Below, piece after piece: positions 34,843-42,690 of a stretch of 64,000 bases of DNA. Position 1 is the stretch's first letter. The number at the start of each line of letters is the position of its first letter. The stretch comes from Hyphomicrobiaceae bacterium. GTDB lineage: Bacteria; Pseudomonadota; Alphaproteobacteria; Rhizobiales; Hyphomicrobiaceae. The notes under the pieces are model-generated. The model saw nothing but the letters and a program-made list of their open reading frames with translations. It ran no database searches and was not told where the DNA came from. The position numbers and the translations under genes were made by a program. The stretch spans positions 75,823-139,822 of the forward strand of contig JACKJI010000006.1 of NCBI GenBank assembly GCA_020638035.1. The letters run 5' to 3'.

Positions 34843-35396
34843 GTTATGCTCGTGTGTCTACCCAGCAGCAGAACCTCGACCGCCAGGTCGCGGCTCTAAC
34901 GGCCGCAGGCTGCGCGCGCATCTTCGCCGAGAAGGCTTCTGGCAAGAGCACCGGCAACCGAGCCGAACTGGCCAAGGCCATTGCCGCCCTCACGCCGGGC
35001 GACGTGCTGCTTCTTGCGGAGTGGGACCGTGCGACCCGCTCCATGATGGACGGCATCGACATCATCCGCCAGGTCGCGGCCTGCCAGGCGACCGTCAAAG
35101 CGCTGGACAAGCCCTGGCTTGATCTCACAACCCCCATCGGGTGTGGATTCCTTGCGTTCCTCTCGGCGCTGGCCGAGGACGAACGTCACCGCATTGTTGA
35201 CCGTGCGGCCTCCGGTCGGAAGGCGGCCCGGGCCCGAGGCGCTCGCTTCGGCCGCAAACCCAAGCTCGACGCCCATCAGCGCGAGCATGCGTTCAAGCTC
35301 ATGGATGAGAACCTGTCCGATCGCGCCATCGGCCGCGCCCTGGGCGTTCATCACGGCACCATCGCCCGTCTGCGAAAGACCGGCGCGCTTGGATAA
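34833..35396 (+). CDS. Serine recombinase (resolvase/invertase), 187 aa
   Basis: The catalytic N-terminus matches the resolvase family: GYARVSTQQQNLDRQ, with the nucleophile serine at residue 8 or 9 of the YARVS motif, then LLLAEWDRATRS and the helix FLSALAEDERHRI. The C-terminus has a helix-turn-helix (ALGVHHGTIARLRK). The length is that of Tn3-type resolvases, so it should resolve multimers or cointegrates rather than integrate the island. The ATG at 34833 is chosen because the motif begins there; a longer upstream frame reads through the toxin gene. No paired res sites were recognised. Confidence 0.88.
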   Translation: MLIGYARVSTQQQNLDRQVAALTAAGCARIFAEKASGKSTGNRAELAKAIAALTPGDVLLLAEWDRATRSMMDGIDIIRQVAACQATVKALDKPWLDLTTPIGCGFLAFLSALAEDERHRIVDRAASGRKAARARGARFGRKPKLDAHQREHAFKLMDENLSDRAIGRALGVHHGTIARLRKTGALG

Positions 35397-35685
35397 CACC
35401 CCAAACCTTCTCACCGAGTCAGGCATAGAGAGAGCCATCGAGACCTACGCCCGTACACTGCTGGTCTCTCACGACGAGAAACAGCTCACAGCCCATGCAC
35501 ACAAGCTTATCGATCAGGTCGCCACCCACATCCGTGCCTCGCATGGCACCATTCGCCCCCGAGTCATGTCCGGACTTGTGCGGGCCACACGCGCTGCCGC
35601 ACAGCGTGAGTTTCCGACTGTGGTACGCGAGATGTTTGAGGCTCTCGATCTGAGCCAGTCGTCGGCCAATCCGAAATCTAGTTAG
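35389..35685 (+). CDS. Hypothetical protein downstream of the resolvase (TTG start), 98 aa
   Basis: A TTG at 35389 overlaps the resolvase stop and opens a frame (starting LDNTPNLLTESGIERA) that is helical and has no recognised motif. Overlap and direction suggest coupling with the resolvase gene, but the ribosome-binding site is weak and the start is uncertain. Confidence 0.45.
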   Translation: MDNTPNLLTESGIERAIETYARTLLVSHDEKQLTAHAHKLIDQVATHIRASHGTIRPRVMSGLVRATRAAAQREFPTVVREMFEALDLSQSSANPKSS

Positions 35686-35721
35686 TTTGGTGACAGCCGT
35701 GGTGGCCGAAATCAGCTGACT

Positions 35722-36081
35722 CTAAGGTCTCACAAACTCGCGCGCCAAATGCAGTAGCTGCCGTATCGAATGCGGTTTGGCGACGTACGCATTGGCTGGG
35801 CAACCGTCCGCCTGCAATTGCTCCTCAATTTCGTCGGATGACGCGGACAAGAAGATCACCGGACCTTTGCAGTAGCGACGGTATGTCTTGAATACGTCGA
35901 TGCCATGCATCCCTGGCATTCGTCCATTGAGGATAAGCAGGCGAGGCGGCACGCAGATAATCTTTGGCAGTGCCACCAACGGATCGTCGAACGCATCGAC
36001 GTGATAGCCTTCGGCCTGGAAAGCCATCTTCAGGCTCGTCAGCGTGCCCTTTTCATCTTCGATGATCGTCACGGTCGTCAT
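35722..36081 (-). CDS. Stand-alone receiver-domain protein with Asn at the phospho-acceptor site, 119 aa
   Basis: The whole protein is one receiver domain. The acidic pair E8-D9 (IIEDEKG), S79 and K102 (VAKPHS) are conserved, but the phospho-acceptor position reads LILNGRMPG, so N52 replaces Asp. The codon is AAT, one base from GAT. It is most like FixJ-type receivers, with no output domain. It may be an atypical unphosphorylatable receiver or a decayed regulator. It is the last accessory gene before the tRNA. Confidence 0.8.
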   Translation of the reverse strand: MTTVTIIEDEKGTLTSLKMAFQAEGYHVDAFDDPLVALPKIICVPPRLLILNGRMPGMHGIDVFKTYRRYCKGPVIFLSASSDEIEEQLQADGCPANAYVAKPHSIRQLLHLAREFVRP

Positions 36082-36296
36082 TGCTTCACGTTACGTGGGG
36101 ATTCCGACTGAACCTTGTTGCTAGAGCGCAGCCGCAGAAACCCTCAACGTTGGGTGACCGTCACTCAGTACCGCCGATACTGAGGCGGCATTTGCCCAGC
36201 CAGGATTGCTTATTTGGCTTCACGGCATTGGTCGCTAGTTGGTCGCTAGGCCCAAAGAAGGGAAATTGGGGCCACTCGTTATGTCATTGAAAAGAC

Positions 36297-36373
36297 TGGC
36301 GCGCCCGAAAGGATTCGAACCTCTGACCCCCAGATTCGTAGTCTGGTGCTCTATCCAGCTGAGCTACGGGCGC
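36297..36373 (-). tRNA. tRNA-Arg (anticodon ACG)
   Basis: The reverse complement folds with a GCGCCCG/CGGGCGC acceptor stem, a CCAGA/TCTGG anticodon stem around loop CTACGAA (anticodon ACG), a T-arm with GGTTCGAATCC, and an encoded GCCA end. The 3' end faces the accessory region to the left, the usual arrangement when an island has integrated at a tRNA 3' end. Confidence 0.95.
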
Positions 36374-36609
36374 TTGCCGGGCACCGGCGCATCACGCGCG
36401 GGCGCCAAAAACGGGGCGACACAAGGCCAGCCCGTTCGGAGGCGACACGTCTAACCGCTCCGGCGGCCAAGTGCAAGGGGTTTGCGGCGGCCGAATTTCA
36501 CAGCCGTCGCGCGCGCCTCCAACCACCGCCTGAACGAACGCTCCGACAGCAGCAAGACCAATCCAAGTCAGCGATTTTCAGTAAGAGGCGACGTGGCACC
36601 CAGCCGGTC

Positions 36610-38151
36610 TCATGCGACCGTCGAACGGTCCGGCAACTCGATCAGGAAGGCCGCACCACGGTCGGTCTCAAGGAGTTGCAGCCGGCCGCCGTGGGCTGCG
36701 ATCAGCTCTGCCGCAATGGCGAGGCCCAGACCGGTGCCGCCCTTGCGCATTCCGCCCTGGAACGCGCGGAACAGGTTCTCACGCGCCTTGGGCGGAACAC
36801 CTGGCCCGTTGTCGCGCACCTCCAACGAGACGCGACGTCCTTCGCGCCAGGCCCGCACGCTGACGTGTCCCGGGCTGGAGCGGCCTTCGGCCTCGAGCCC
36901 CTCCAGCGCCTGCACGGCATTGCGCACGAGGTTGGACAAGACACGGAACAGATGCTCGCGGTCGGCATCGATGCGCAGCGTGTCTTCGATGTCGACGCTC
37001 CACTCGATCACGCCTTCGCGCGGCAATCCGAGCCCATCGGCGACCTCATCCACCATCGGACGCAACCGCATCAGTTCGCGGCGAGGAGCCGCCTCCTCCG
37101 CGCGACCGAATTTCAGCGAGTCGTTGCAGAAGTTGATGGCACGATCGAGAGAGGCAATGAGCTTGGGCGCAAATCGCTGCACGGTCGCATCGGGAATGTC
37201 GGTGAGGCGGTCTGAGATGAGTTGCGCGTTGGCCAGCATGTTTCGCAGGTCGTGATTGATCTTCGATACCGCGAGACCGAGCTGCGCCAAACGATTTTTC
37301 TGCAGGAAAAGCTGGGAGAGTTCGCGCTGCATGCGGGCGAGTTCGCGCTCGGCCGTACCGATCTCGTCGTGACGGCCCGACGGCGCGATGATCCGCTCGG
37401 GATCTTCAGGGTTCTGTGAGAACCTCACCATGTTGCGCGTGATGCGCATCATCGGCTGCACGAGTAGATAAGAAAGCGCCAGATAGACGAGCGCCGCCGT
37501 TATCAGTGAGATCATGATCGACAGCCCCAGGATGTTGAGGCCGTAGCGGACCATGACCTTCTTCAGCGGCACCTCGGGAATAACGATCTCGATGAAGTCC
37601 TCCGGATTGTCTCCGACAGGACCGATGACACGGATGGTGCGCGTGTCACCGTAGATGAAGGTCGCGAACGCGTCGCCGATGAGGGCGAGGCGCAGCGAGA
37701 TGCCGCCGAGGAAGCCTTCGTCGCGCGGACGCAGATCGTAATGCGCATCGATCGCCATCGGCTCGTCCGCCGGCAGCACGACGCGGCGGCGACCGTCCCG
37801 GCGAACCGCGACGGCCTTCACCTGCGCCGTGCGCAACAGCTCGGCGCGCACCTTCGGCGGGACATCGCCACCCGGCACCGCTTCCGCCGCAAGTGACGCG
37901 ACTTGTGCGGCGGTCAGCCGGTCGGAAAGCCAGGCGATGCGGTAGTTGGCGACGGAGGGTACAAAGATCAGTACCTCCGCCAACATAACAAAACCCGAGG
38001 TCAGCAAGAGCAGCTTTGCGGGCAGCCCGAGACTGAGCCAGCCCCGGCGCGAGGCATCGAGCATACGCGACACCGACCGCGCCCGCTCACCGACGGAGGG
38101 CTGCCCAACAAAGCCGTTCTTTGTCCTCTGGTCCAACGGGGCCTCGTTCAT
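36610..38151 (-). CDS. Sensor histidine kinase with HAMP-like linker, 513 aa
   Basis: Two membrane helices flank a periplasmic sensing region (the first near residues 42-62, the second near 225-250). A HAMP-like segment follows, then a phosphorylation-site helix (SKINHDLRNMLAN) and an ATPase domain with the DNGPGVPP and GGTGLGLAIA boxes. The ATG at 38151 is used; an in-frame GTG lies at 38178. No response regulator gene is adjacent, so its partner is elsewhere. It stands upstream of the flavin reductase cluster in core DNA. Confidence 0.8.
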   Translation of the reverse strand: MNEAPLDQRTKNGFVGQPSVGERARSVSRMLDASRRGWLSLGLPAKLLLLTSGFVMLAEVLIFVPSVANYRIAWLSDRLTAAQVASLAAEAVPGGDVPPKVRAELLRTAQVKAVAVRRDGRRRVVLPADEPMAIDAHYDLRPRDEGFLGGISLRLALIGDAFATFIYGDTRTIRVIGPVGDNPEDFIEIVIPEVPLKKVMVRYGLNILGLSIMISLITAALVYLALSYLLVQPMMRITRNMVRFSQNPEDPERIIAPSGRHDEIGTAERELARMQRELSQLFLQKNRLAQLGLAVSKINHDLRNMLANAQLISDRLTDIPDATVQRFAPKLIASLDRAINFCNDSLKFGRAEEAAPRRELMRLRPMVDEVADGLGLPREGVIEWSVDIEDTLRIDADREHLFRVLSNLVRNAVQALEGLEAEGRSSPGHVSVRAWREGRRVSLEVRDNGPGVPPKARENLFRAFQGGMRKGGTGLGLAIAAELIAAHGGRLQLLETDRGAAFLIELPDRSTVA

Positions 38152-38185
38152 TGCGTTGCCGGCTTCCCGGCACGCCACGCATTCC

Positions 38186-39622
38186 TTAGCCCAGTTTTGC
38201 CAGGATGCCGATCACCTTCCTCACCCATGGATTACCGGGAGCGGCTGAGAAATACTTAATGGCAGCGCGCTTATTCACCTCAGAAAGAGTCGGATAGGGC
38301 GAAATGTAACCGGTCATCGCCTTGACCTTCATCTTCTGGGATATGGCGAGCGACCACATCTGAATCAACTCGCCCGCATGCGCGCCGACGATGGTGGTGC
38401 CGAGAATCCGGCCACCCTTGCCGACCACGACCTTGACGTGGCCGTGCACGGCGCGTTCGGCCTGTGCGCGGTCGTTCTCGTGATAGGGCCAGCGCAGCAC
38501 CGAGATCTTGCCATGCGTCTTGCGAGCCTGCTCCTCGCTGAGGCCCACGTGCGCCAGCTCCGGATCGGTGTAGGTGACCCAGGGCACGATGCTGGTATCG
38601 GCGGTGGCTCCCAGCCGGAACAGGGCCCGGCGGATAACGATGCCGGCATGGTAGTTGGCAACGTGCGTGAACTGCAGACCACCGGTCACGTCACCGATGG
38701 CGAACACCTTCGGATTGGAGGTGACGAGGCCTGGCGAGACCTTGATGCCCGAACGCTCGTAGGCGATGCCGGCGGCTTCCAGGCCGAGATCCGAAATATT
38801 GGGCCGCCGTCCGGTAGCGATCAGGATATGCGTTCCTTCAACCGTTTCGGTGGCATTGCCTTCACCAACGGTCACCCGGATGGCGCCCTTGCCGCCTTCG
38901 ACACGCTGCACCCGCGCCCCCTCGCGGATATCGAGGCCTTCCTTGCGCAATTGATCCAGCAGGACCTCGGTCATCTCCGGGTCGTCCTTCGCCAGCGCCC
39001 TGGCGCCTTCCAGCACCGTAACGCGCGAGCCAAGACGCATATGCGCCTGCGCCATCTCCATGCCAATCGGGCCGCCGCCGACAACGATCAGGTGGCCAAT
39101 CGGCTCGGCATTGTCGAAGATCGTCTCGTTTGTGAAATGCGGCGTCTCAGCCAGCCCCGGGATCGGCGGCACCAGCGGGGATGACCCCGTGGCGATGACG
39201 AAGCGGCGTGCCGTAATGCGATAGTCACCCGCGGCCACCGTGCTCTTGTCGACGAACCGTCCCGCGGCCTGGATCAACTTCACGCCGAGCCCTTCGAAGC
39301 GCTCCACGCTGTCGTTCGGAGCGATGGCGCCGATGACGCTATGCACGTGATCGTGGACCGCCTTGGCATTGATCTGAGGCACGACCGGCGCAATGCCGAA
39401 CGGACCGCTCGTGCGCATGATGTGGGCGCGATGTCCTGCCGCGATCAGGGCCTTCGAGGGGACGCAGCCATAGTTGAGGCAGTCGCCACCCATCTTGCCC
39501 TTCTCGATGAGCACCACGCGTTGGCCGAACGCTGCGGCGGCAGCCGCCACGGACAGTCCGCCAGATCCTGCGCCGATGACGCAAAGATCGACGCTCAAGG
39601 TGTTGCCGTTAGACGGTGCCAT
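38186..39622 (-). CDS. FAD-dependent pyridine nucleotide-disulfide oxidoreductase (mercuric reductase/Lpd-like), 478 aa
   Basis: The FAD motif GAGSGG, the redox-active pair in GGDCLNYGCVPSK and the NAD-binding GGGPIGMEMAQ are all visible. Near the C-terminus the usual His-x-x-Pro-Thr region reads SPYPTLSE, so the general-acid histidine of dihydrolipoamide dehydrogenase is missing. This fits a mercuric-reductase-like subgroup often linked to TVP38-type membrane proteins. It overlaps the next gene (39609) by 14 bases, so the two are probably one operon. Substrate unknown. Confidence 0.85.
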   Translation of the reverse strand: MAPSNGNTLSVDLCVIGAGSGGLSVAAAAAAFGQRVVLIEKGKMGGDCLNYGCVPSKALIAAGHRAHIMRTSGPFGIAPVVPQINAKAVHDHVHSVIGAIAPNDSVERFEGLGVKLIQAAGRFVDKSTVAAGDYRITARRFVIATGSSPLVPPIPGLAETPHFTNETIFDNAEPIGHLIVVGGGPIGMEMAQAHMRLGSRVTVLEGARALAKDDPEMTEVLLDQLRKEGLDIREGARVQRVEGGKGAIRVTVGEGNATETVEGTHILIATGRRPNISDLGLEAAGIAYERSGIKVSPGLVTSNPKVFAIGDVTGGLQFTHVANYHAGIVIRRALFRLGATADTSIVPWVTYTDPELAHVGLSEEQARKTHGKISVLRWPYHENDRAQAERAVHGHVKVVVGKGGRILGTTIVGAHAGELIQMWSLAISQKMKVKAMTGYISPYPTLSEVNKRAAIKYFSAAPGNPWVRKVIGILAKLG

Positions 39623-40421
39623 TGCGCTTGCTCCACTTCTTGAATGCGACCGGGATCAGGGCAACGACGCCGAGCAGAGCGAAAGCTGCCAGCAGCTCGG
39701 GCGTGACCAGGGCCTTGGTATCGATGGAATAGGTGCACTGGGCGGCGTTGCCCGCGTGCTGGGAAAGGCATGCGTTGTAGATCGCATTCTGGCTCTCGAC
39801 CGCGCTGCCAAGACCGGCACCGAGAACGGAGAAGGCCGTCGTGCCGGGGATGATGCCGAACAGCGTGCCGAGCACATAGGTCCGCAAGGGTACACCGAGC
39901 AGGGCCGGCGCCAGGTTGACGACGAAGAACGGGAACGCAGGCACGAGACGCAGGAAGAGGAGATAGCTCAGCGCGTTCTCCTGGAAGCCCTCGCGCAGCT
40001 TGCCGACCCATGGGCCGGCCTTGGCGGCCATTGCCTCGCCAAACGACGTCTTGGCGACGAGGAAAACCAGCGTGGCGCCAATGGTGGCACCAATGACGGT
40101 TGCGGCGGCACCGGTGAGCCAGCCGAACAGCAGACCGCCCGACAGCGTCATGACAAGCCCGCCCGGCAACGAAAGCGCCACCACGGCGACGTAGAGCGCC
40201 ATGTAGGCCAGGATGGCGACGATGAGGTTGCTGGAGATGAACGACTTCAGCGCCTCGTAGTTGAGGCCGATGGTCTTGAAGCTGAGATACTCGTGCCAGC
40301 CCATCGAGAAGGCCACGGCCATCAGGCCGGCGAGAATGGCAAGCGGCGCCCAGCGCTTCAGAGAGTTTTGCGAGCGTGCAGCCTGCGCACCCGCGGGTGA
40401 TGTGTCAGCTTCTTTTATCAT
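39609..40421 (-). CDS. TVP38/TMEM64-family (DedA-like) membrane protein
   Basis: Several hydrophobic helices surround the family core (ALSLPGGLVMTLSGGLLFGW, then RLVPAFPFFVVNLAPALLGV). TVP38-type proteins are proposed lipid scramblases or transporters. The start is uncertain: an ATG at 40421 has GAGGATACC upstream, while in-frame ATGs at 40469, 40481 and 40547 would add an acidic N-terminus. It is coupled to the flavin disulfide reductase gene, a frequent pairing in alphaproteobacteria. Confidence 0.78.
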   Translation of the reverse strand: MIKEADTSPAGAQAARSQNSLKRWAPLAILAGLMAVAFSMGWHEYLSFKTIGLNYEALKSFISSNLIVAILAYMALYVAVVALSLPGGLVMTLSGGLLFGWLTGAAATVIGATIGATLVFLVAKTSFGEAMAAKAGPWVGKLREGFQENALSYLLFLRLVPAFPFFVVNLAPALLGVPLRTYVLGTLFGIIPGTTAFSVLGAGLGSAVESQNAIYNACLSQHAGNAAQCTYSIDTKALVTPELLAAFALLGVVALIPVAFKKWSKRNGTV

Positions 40422-40558
40422 TGAGGTATCCTCATCAAGGTCCGCCACGGCGGCAAGTGTCGTTTTCATTGGCAAGTTCATCAGACACGATCCGATCGTT
40501 GCCGGACCACCGGCATCGGCGGTGGCCCGAGTTGCAAGAGCATCCATTGCAATGGGCT

Positions 40559-41521
40559 TCAGCTACCGATGTCGTTCAGGCGCCAGTCGTAGTCGAAGCT
40601 GTCGATGGTCGACTTTCCTTCGAGCGCGGCCTTGACCTCCGGCGAAGCGAAGCGGCGCGCATGCTCTAGAACGCCTGCGGCATTCCCGCCGAAGTCGGAC
40701 TGGAACCAGTCATAGATCGACGAGGCCTTGATGCGTCCACCTTCCACTTTCAGTCCGCGCGGGTGATTGACATAGGCGCGCGCGCCCGCATCGAGCAGCT
40801 CGTCGAGCGTGGCCCCGGTGAAGGCCGCCGCTTGCAGATTGGGGCATCCATAGGAGGCGCAGTTCACCGCATAATGGACGCGCGGGTCTTTGTAGATCGG
40901 GCGCAGGATGTTGTGCTCGATGTTGTCGAGGCTCAGCTTATGGCCACCAACCTTGACCACTTCGGTCTTCCACGGACCGCCGGCACCCACGCTTTTCTTG
41001 AGGAAGCCGAACAGGCTCGCTTCCAGCGAGATTTGCCGGATCGATGTGACGGGGTAGTGATCGAGCACCACATCGATCGTCTTGGCATTGTAGAGATTAA
41101 TCCAAAAGGCCATCTGCTCCGGGCGATCGAGTTTGGCAGGATCGACCGACTCCAGCGTCGCAACATAGCGCTTCAGTTCGCCATGCCCGGAGGCCTTCCA
41201 GGCCTTGTAGTCGACGCGATTGACGCCATCGGGCGCCGTCTTCACGTAGGCCTTGAGCTGCCGATCCCAGACCGCATGATCGACCGTCTGGGTCGAGCCG
41301 GCGGCGACTGTTTTGAAGGCCGACGTCACGTCGTCCGCGGCGACAGCCACCGTCGAACCGATGCCACCGCCCGCGGCGAATAGGACCGACGACAGGGCCA
41401 GGACCTGCAGAGCGCCCAGCGCGCTGCGGCGGCTCATGGCGTCCGCAGCTCCGGAACGGCCTTTCGGGACCTGTGCCCGACGCGCGCCAGCGACGGGGCG
41501 CAATGGAAGTGCTTGGATCAT
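40559..41521 (-). CDS. DUF547 domain-containing exported protein, 320 aa
   Basis: An N-terminal region with RRSALGALQVLALSS suggests a Tat or Sec signal at about residues 29-62, leading to the DUF547 fold (WINLYNAKTIDVVLDHYP, then NIEHNILRPIYKDPRVHYAVNCASYGCPNL is the diagnostic stretch at about 220). The two cysteines in that region and a His are conserved and may bind metal. The ATG at 41521 has GGGGAACC upstream; an in-frame ATG at 41437 is the alternative. It is likely the first gene of the minus-strand cluster with the TVP38-like and flavin reductase genes. Confidence 0.75.
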   Translation of the reverse strand: MIQALPLRPVAGARRAQVPKGRSGAADAMSRRSALGALQVLALSSVLFAAGGGIGSTVAVAADDVTSAFKTVAAGSTQTVDHAVWDRQLKAYVKTAPDGVNRVDYKAWKASGHGELKRYVATLESVDPAKLDRPEQMAFWINLYNAKTIDVVLDHYPVTSIRQISLEASLFGFLKKSVGAGGPWKTEVVKVGGHKLSLDNIEHNILRPIYKDPRVHYAVNCASYGCPNLQAAAFTGATLDELLDAGARAYVNHPRGLKVEGGRIKASSIYDWFQSDFGGNAAGVLEHARRFASPEVKAALEGKSTIDSFDYDWRLNDIGS

Positions 41522-41980
41522 CTTAGGTTCCCCAGCATTATTTGGTTTATACTTTTGACTGATCGGCTATTGCCTTGTTCATCTCGTCGCCGGGACAATG
41601 GACGAAATTGTTCACGAGCAAAATGGGGGCTCAAGCGCCTGTTACTGCTTGACGATACTCGTGATCGGGTGTGATCGGCGGGCCCTCGGTCGTGACCAGC
41701 ACGGTGATCGGTTTGTGATCAGTGTGCCAGCATTTTTCGCGTGCCGGTCCCGTTCCAGGTCGCGCCATTGGCTGGCACGTGCGGCGGCGCTGCGAACGCC
41801 CAACGACCGGCGCGCCGCTCGATTGACTTCGATCGGGTGCACCCCTATAAGCGGCAGGCTTCCAATTCATGCCAGTGTTGGCAGGCGCGGGGTCCGAATT
41901 TCCGGGCGCGCGTATGGTGAGAAGGTTTTCCCGCAGGCGCGCTTCGCCGCGATCCGCAAGAGCTTCAGGAGTGAGACCCC
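41522..41980. promoter_or_regulatory. 459-base divergent region between DUF547 gene and rpmH
   Basis: Both neighbours are transcribed outward, so promoters for rpmH and the DUF547 cluster must lie here. No other feature is clear. Confidence 0.45.
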
Positions 41981-42115
41981 GTGAAACGCACCTATCAGCC
42001 AAGCCGCCTCGTGCGCAAACGCCGCCACGGCTTCCGTGCCCGCATGCAGACCAAGGGCGGCATGAAGGTTCTCGCCCGCCGTCGGGCCAAGGGCCGCAAG
42101 CGCCTCAGCGCCTGA
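41981..42115 (+). CDS. rpmH: 50S ribosomal protein L34, 44 aa
   Basis: The protein begins MKRTYQPSRLVRKRRHGF and ends GRKRLSA, the full-length L34 signature, translated from a GTG at 41981 with AGGAG nine bases upstream (CAGGAGTGAGACCCC). It heads the rpmH-rnpA-yidC-engB-argB block. Confidence 0.95.
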   Translation: MKRTYQPSRLVRKRRHGFRARMQTKGGMKVLARRRAKGRKRLSA

Positions 42116-42158
42116 CATTTTTCGGGTCTGCCAAAGGCAGCCGGAAGGCGGGGAGCCG

Positions 42159-42575
42159 TTGCCACTCGCAACCCTCAAGACGCGCGCGGAGTTTCTGCGC
42201 GTACGCGGCGGATCGAGATCCTCGAGTGCCGGCTTCACCCTTGAATGCAAGCCGCGACCCGTGTCGGCTTCCACGTCCGCCGGTCGCGATGGTGACGTTG
42301 AAAGCTCCACCGCCGGCCGCTCGGCAGGTCCGCCGCGGTTCGGGTTCACGGTAACCAAGAAGCTCGGCGGCGCCGTTCGCCGCAACCGGATCCGGCGGCG
42401 GCTCAAGGCGGTGGTCTTGGTCCTCGCCGAAACGCACGCGCGCCGCGGATATGACTACGTGCTCATCGCTCGGCCCGCCGCCTTCGATCAGCCGTTCGCC
42501 GCCTTGAAGAATGACCTTGCAGATGCGTTCCATCGCGTGCATCACCCCCGGCGGGCGAAACGCCCACCGCCGTGA
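42159..42575 (+). CDS. rnpA: Ribonuclease P protein component, 138 aa
   Basis: RnpA assists the RNase P RNA in trimming tRNA 5' ends. The signature RRNRIRRRLKAVV is at about residues 75-87, following GFTVTKKLGGAV. A Ser/Gly/Arg-rich insert of about 25 residues separates the N-terminal FTLECKPR strand from the rest. It uses a TTG start at 42159 with GGGGAG upstream, 44 bases after rpmH. Confidence 0.92.
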   Translation: MPLATLKTRAEFLRVRGGSRSSSAGFTLECKPRPVSASTSAGRDGDVESSTAGRSAGPPRFGFTVTKKLGGAVRRNRIRRRLKAVVLVLAETHARRGYDYVLIARPAAFDQPFAALKNDLADAFHRVHHPRRAKRPPP

Positions 42576-42690
42576 AGCGGCCGAAGCTGGACCTCGCTGC
42601 AACGCGATGGCACAACGGCCGCTTCGCACCCCGACCCCGTAGCGCCGGCTCGTCGCCGCCGTTCCCCTCGTAGAAGCATCCGAGACGCCG

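Noticed and set aside
36297..36373. Direct-repeat attachment site paired with the tRNA-Arg 3' end elsewhere in the window
   Set aside because: I scanned for a copy of GCGCCCGAAAGGATTCGAACC and found only the tRNA itself.
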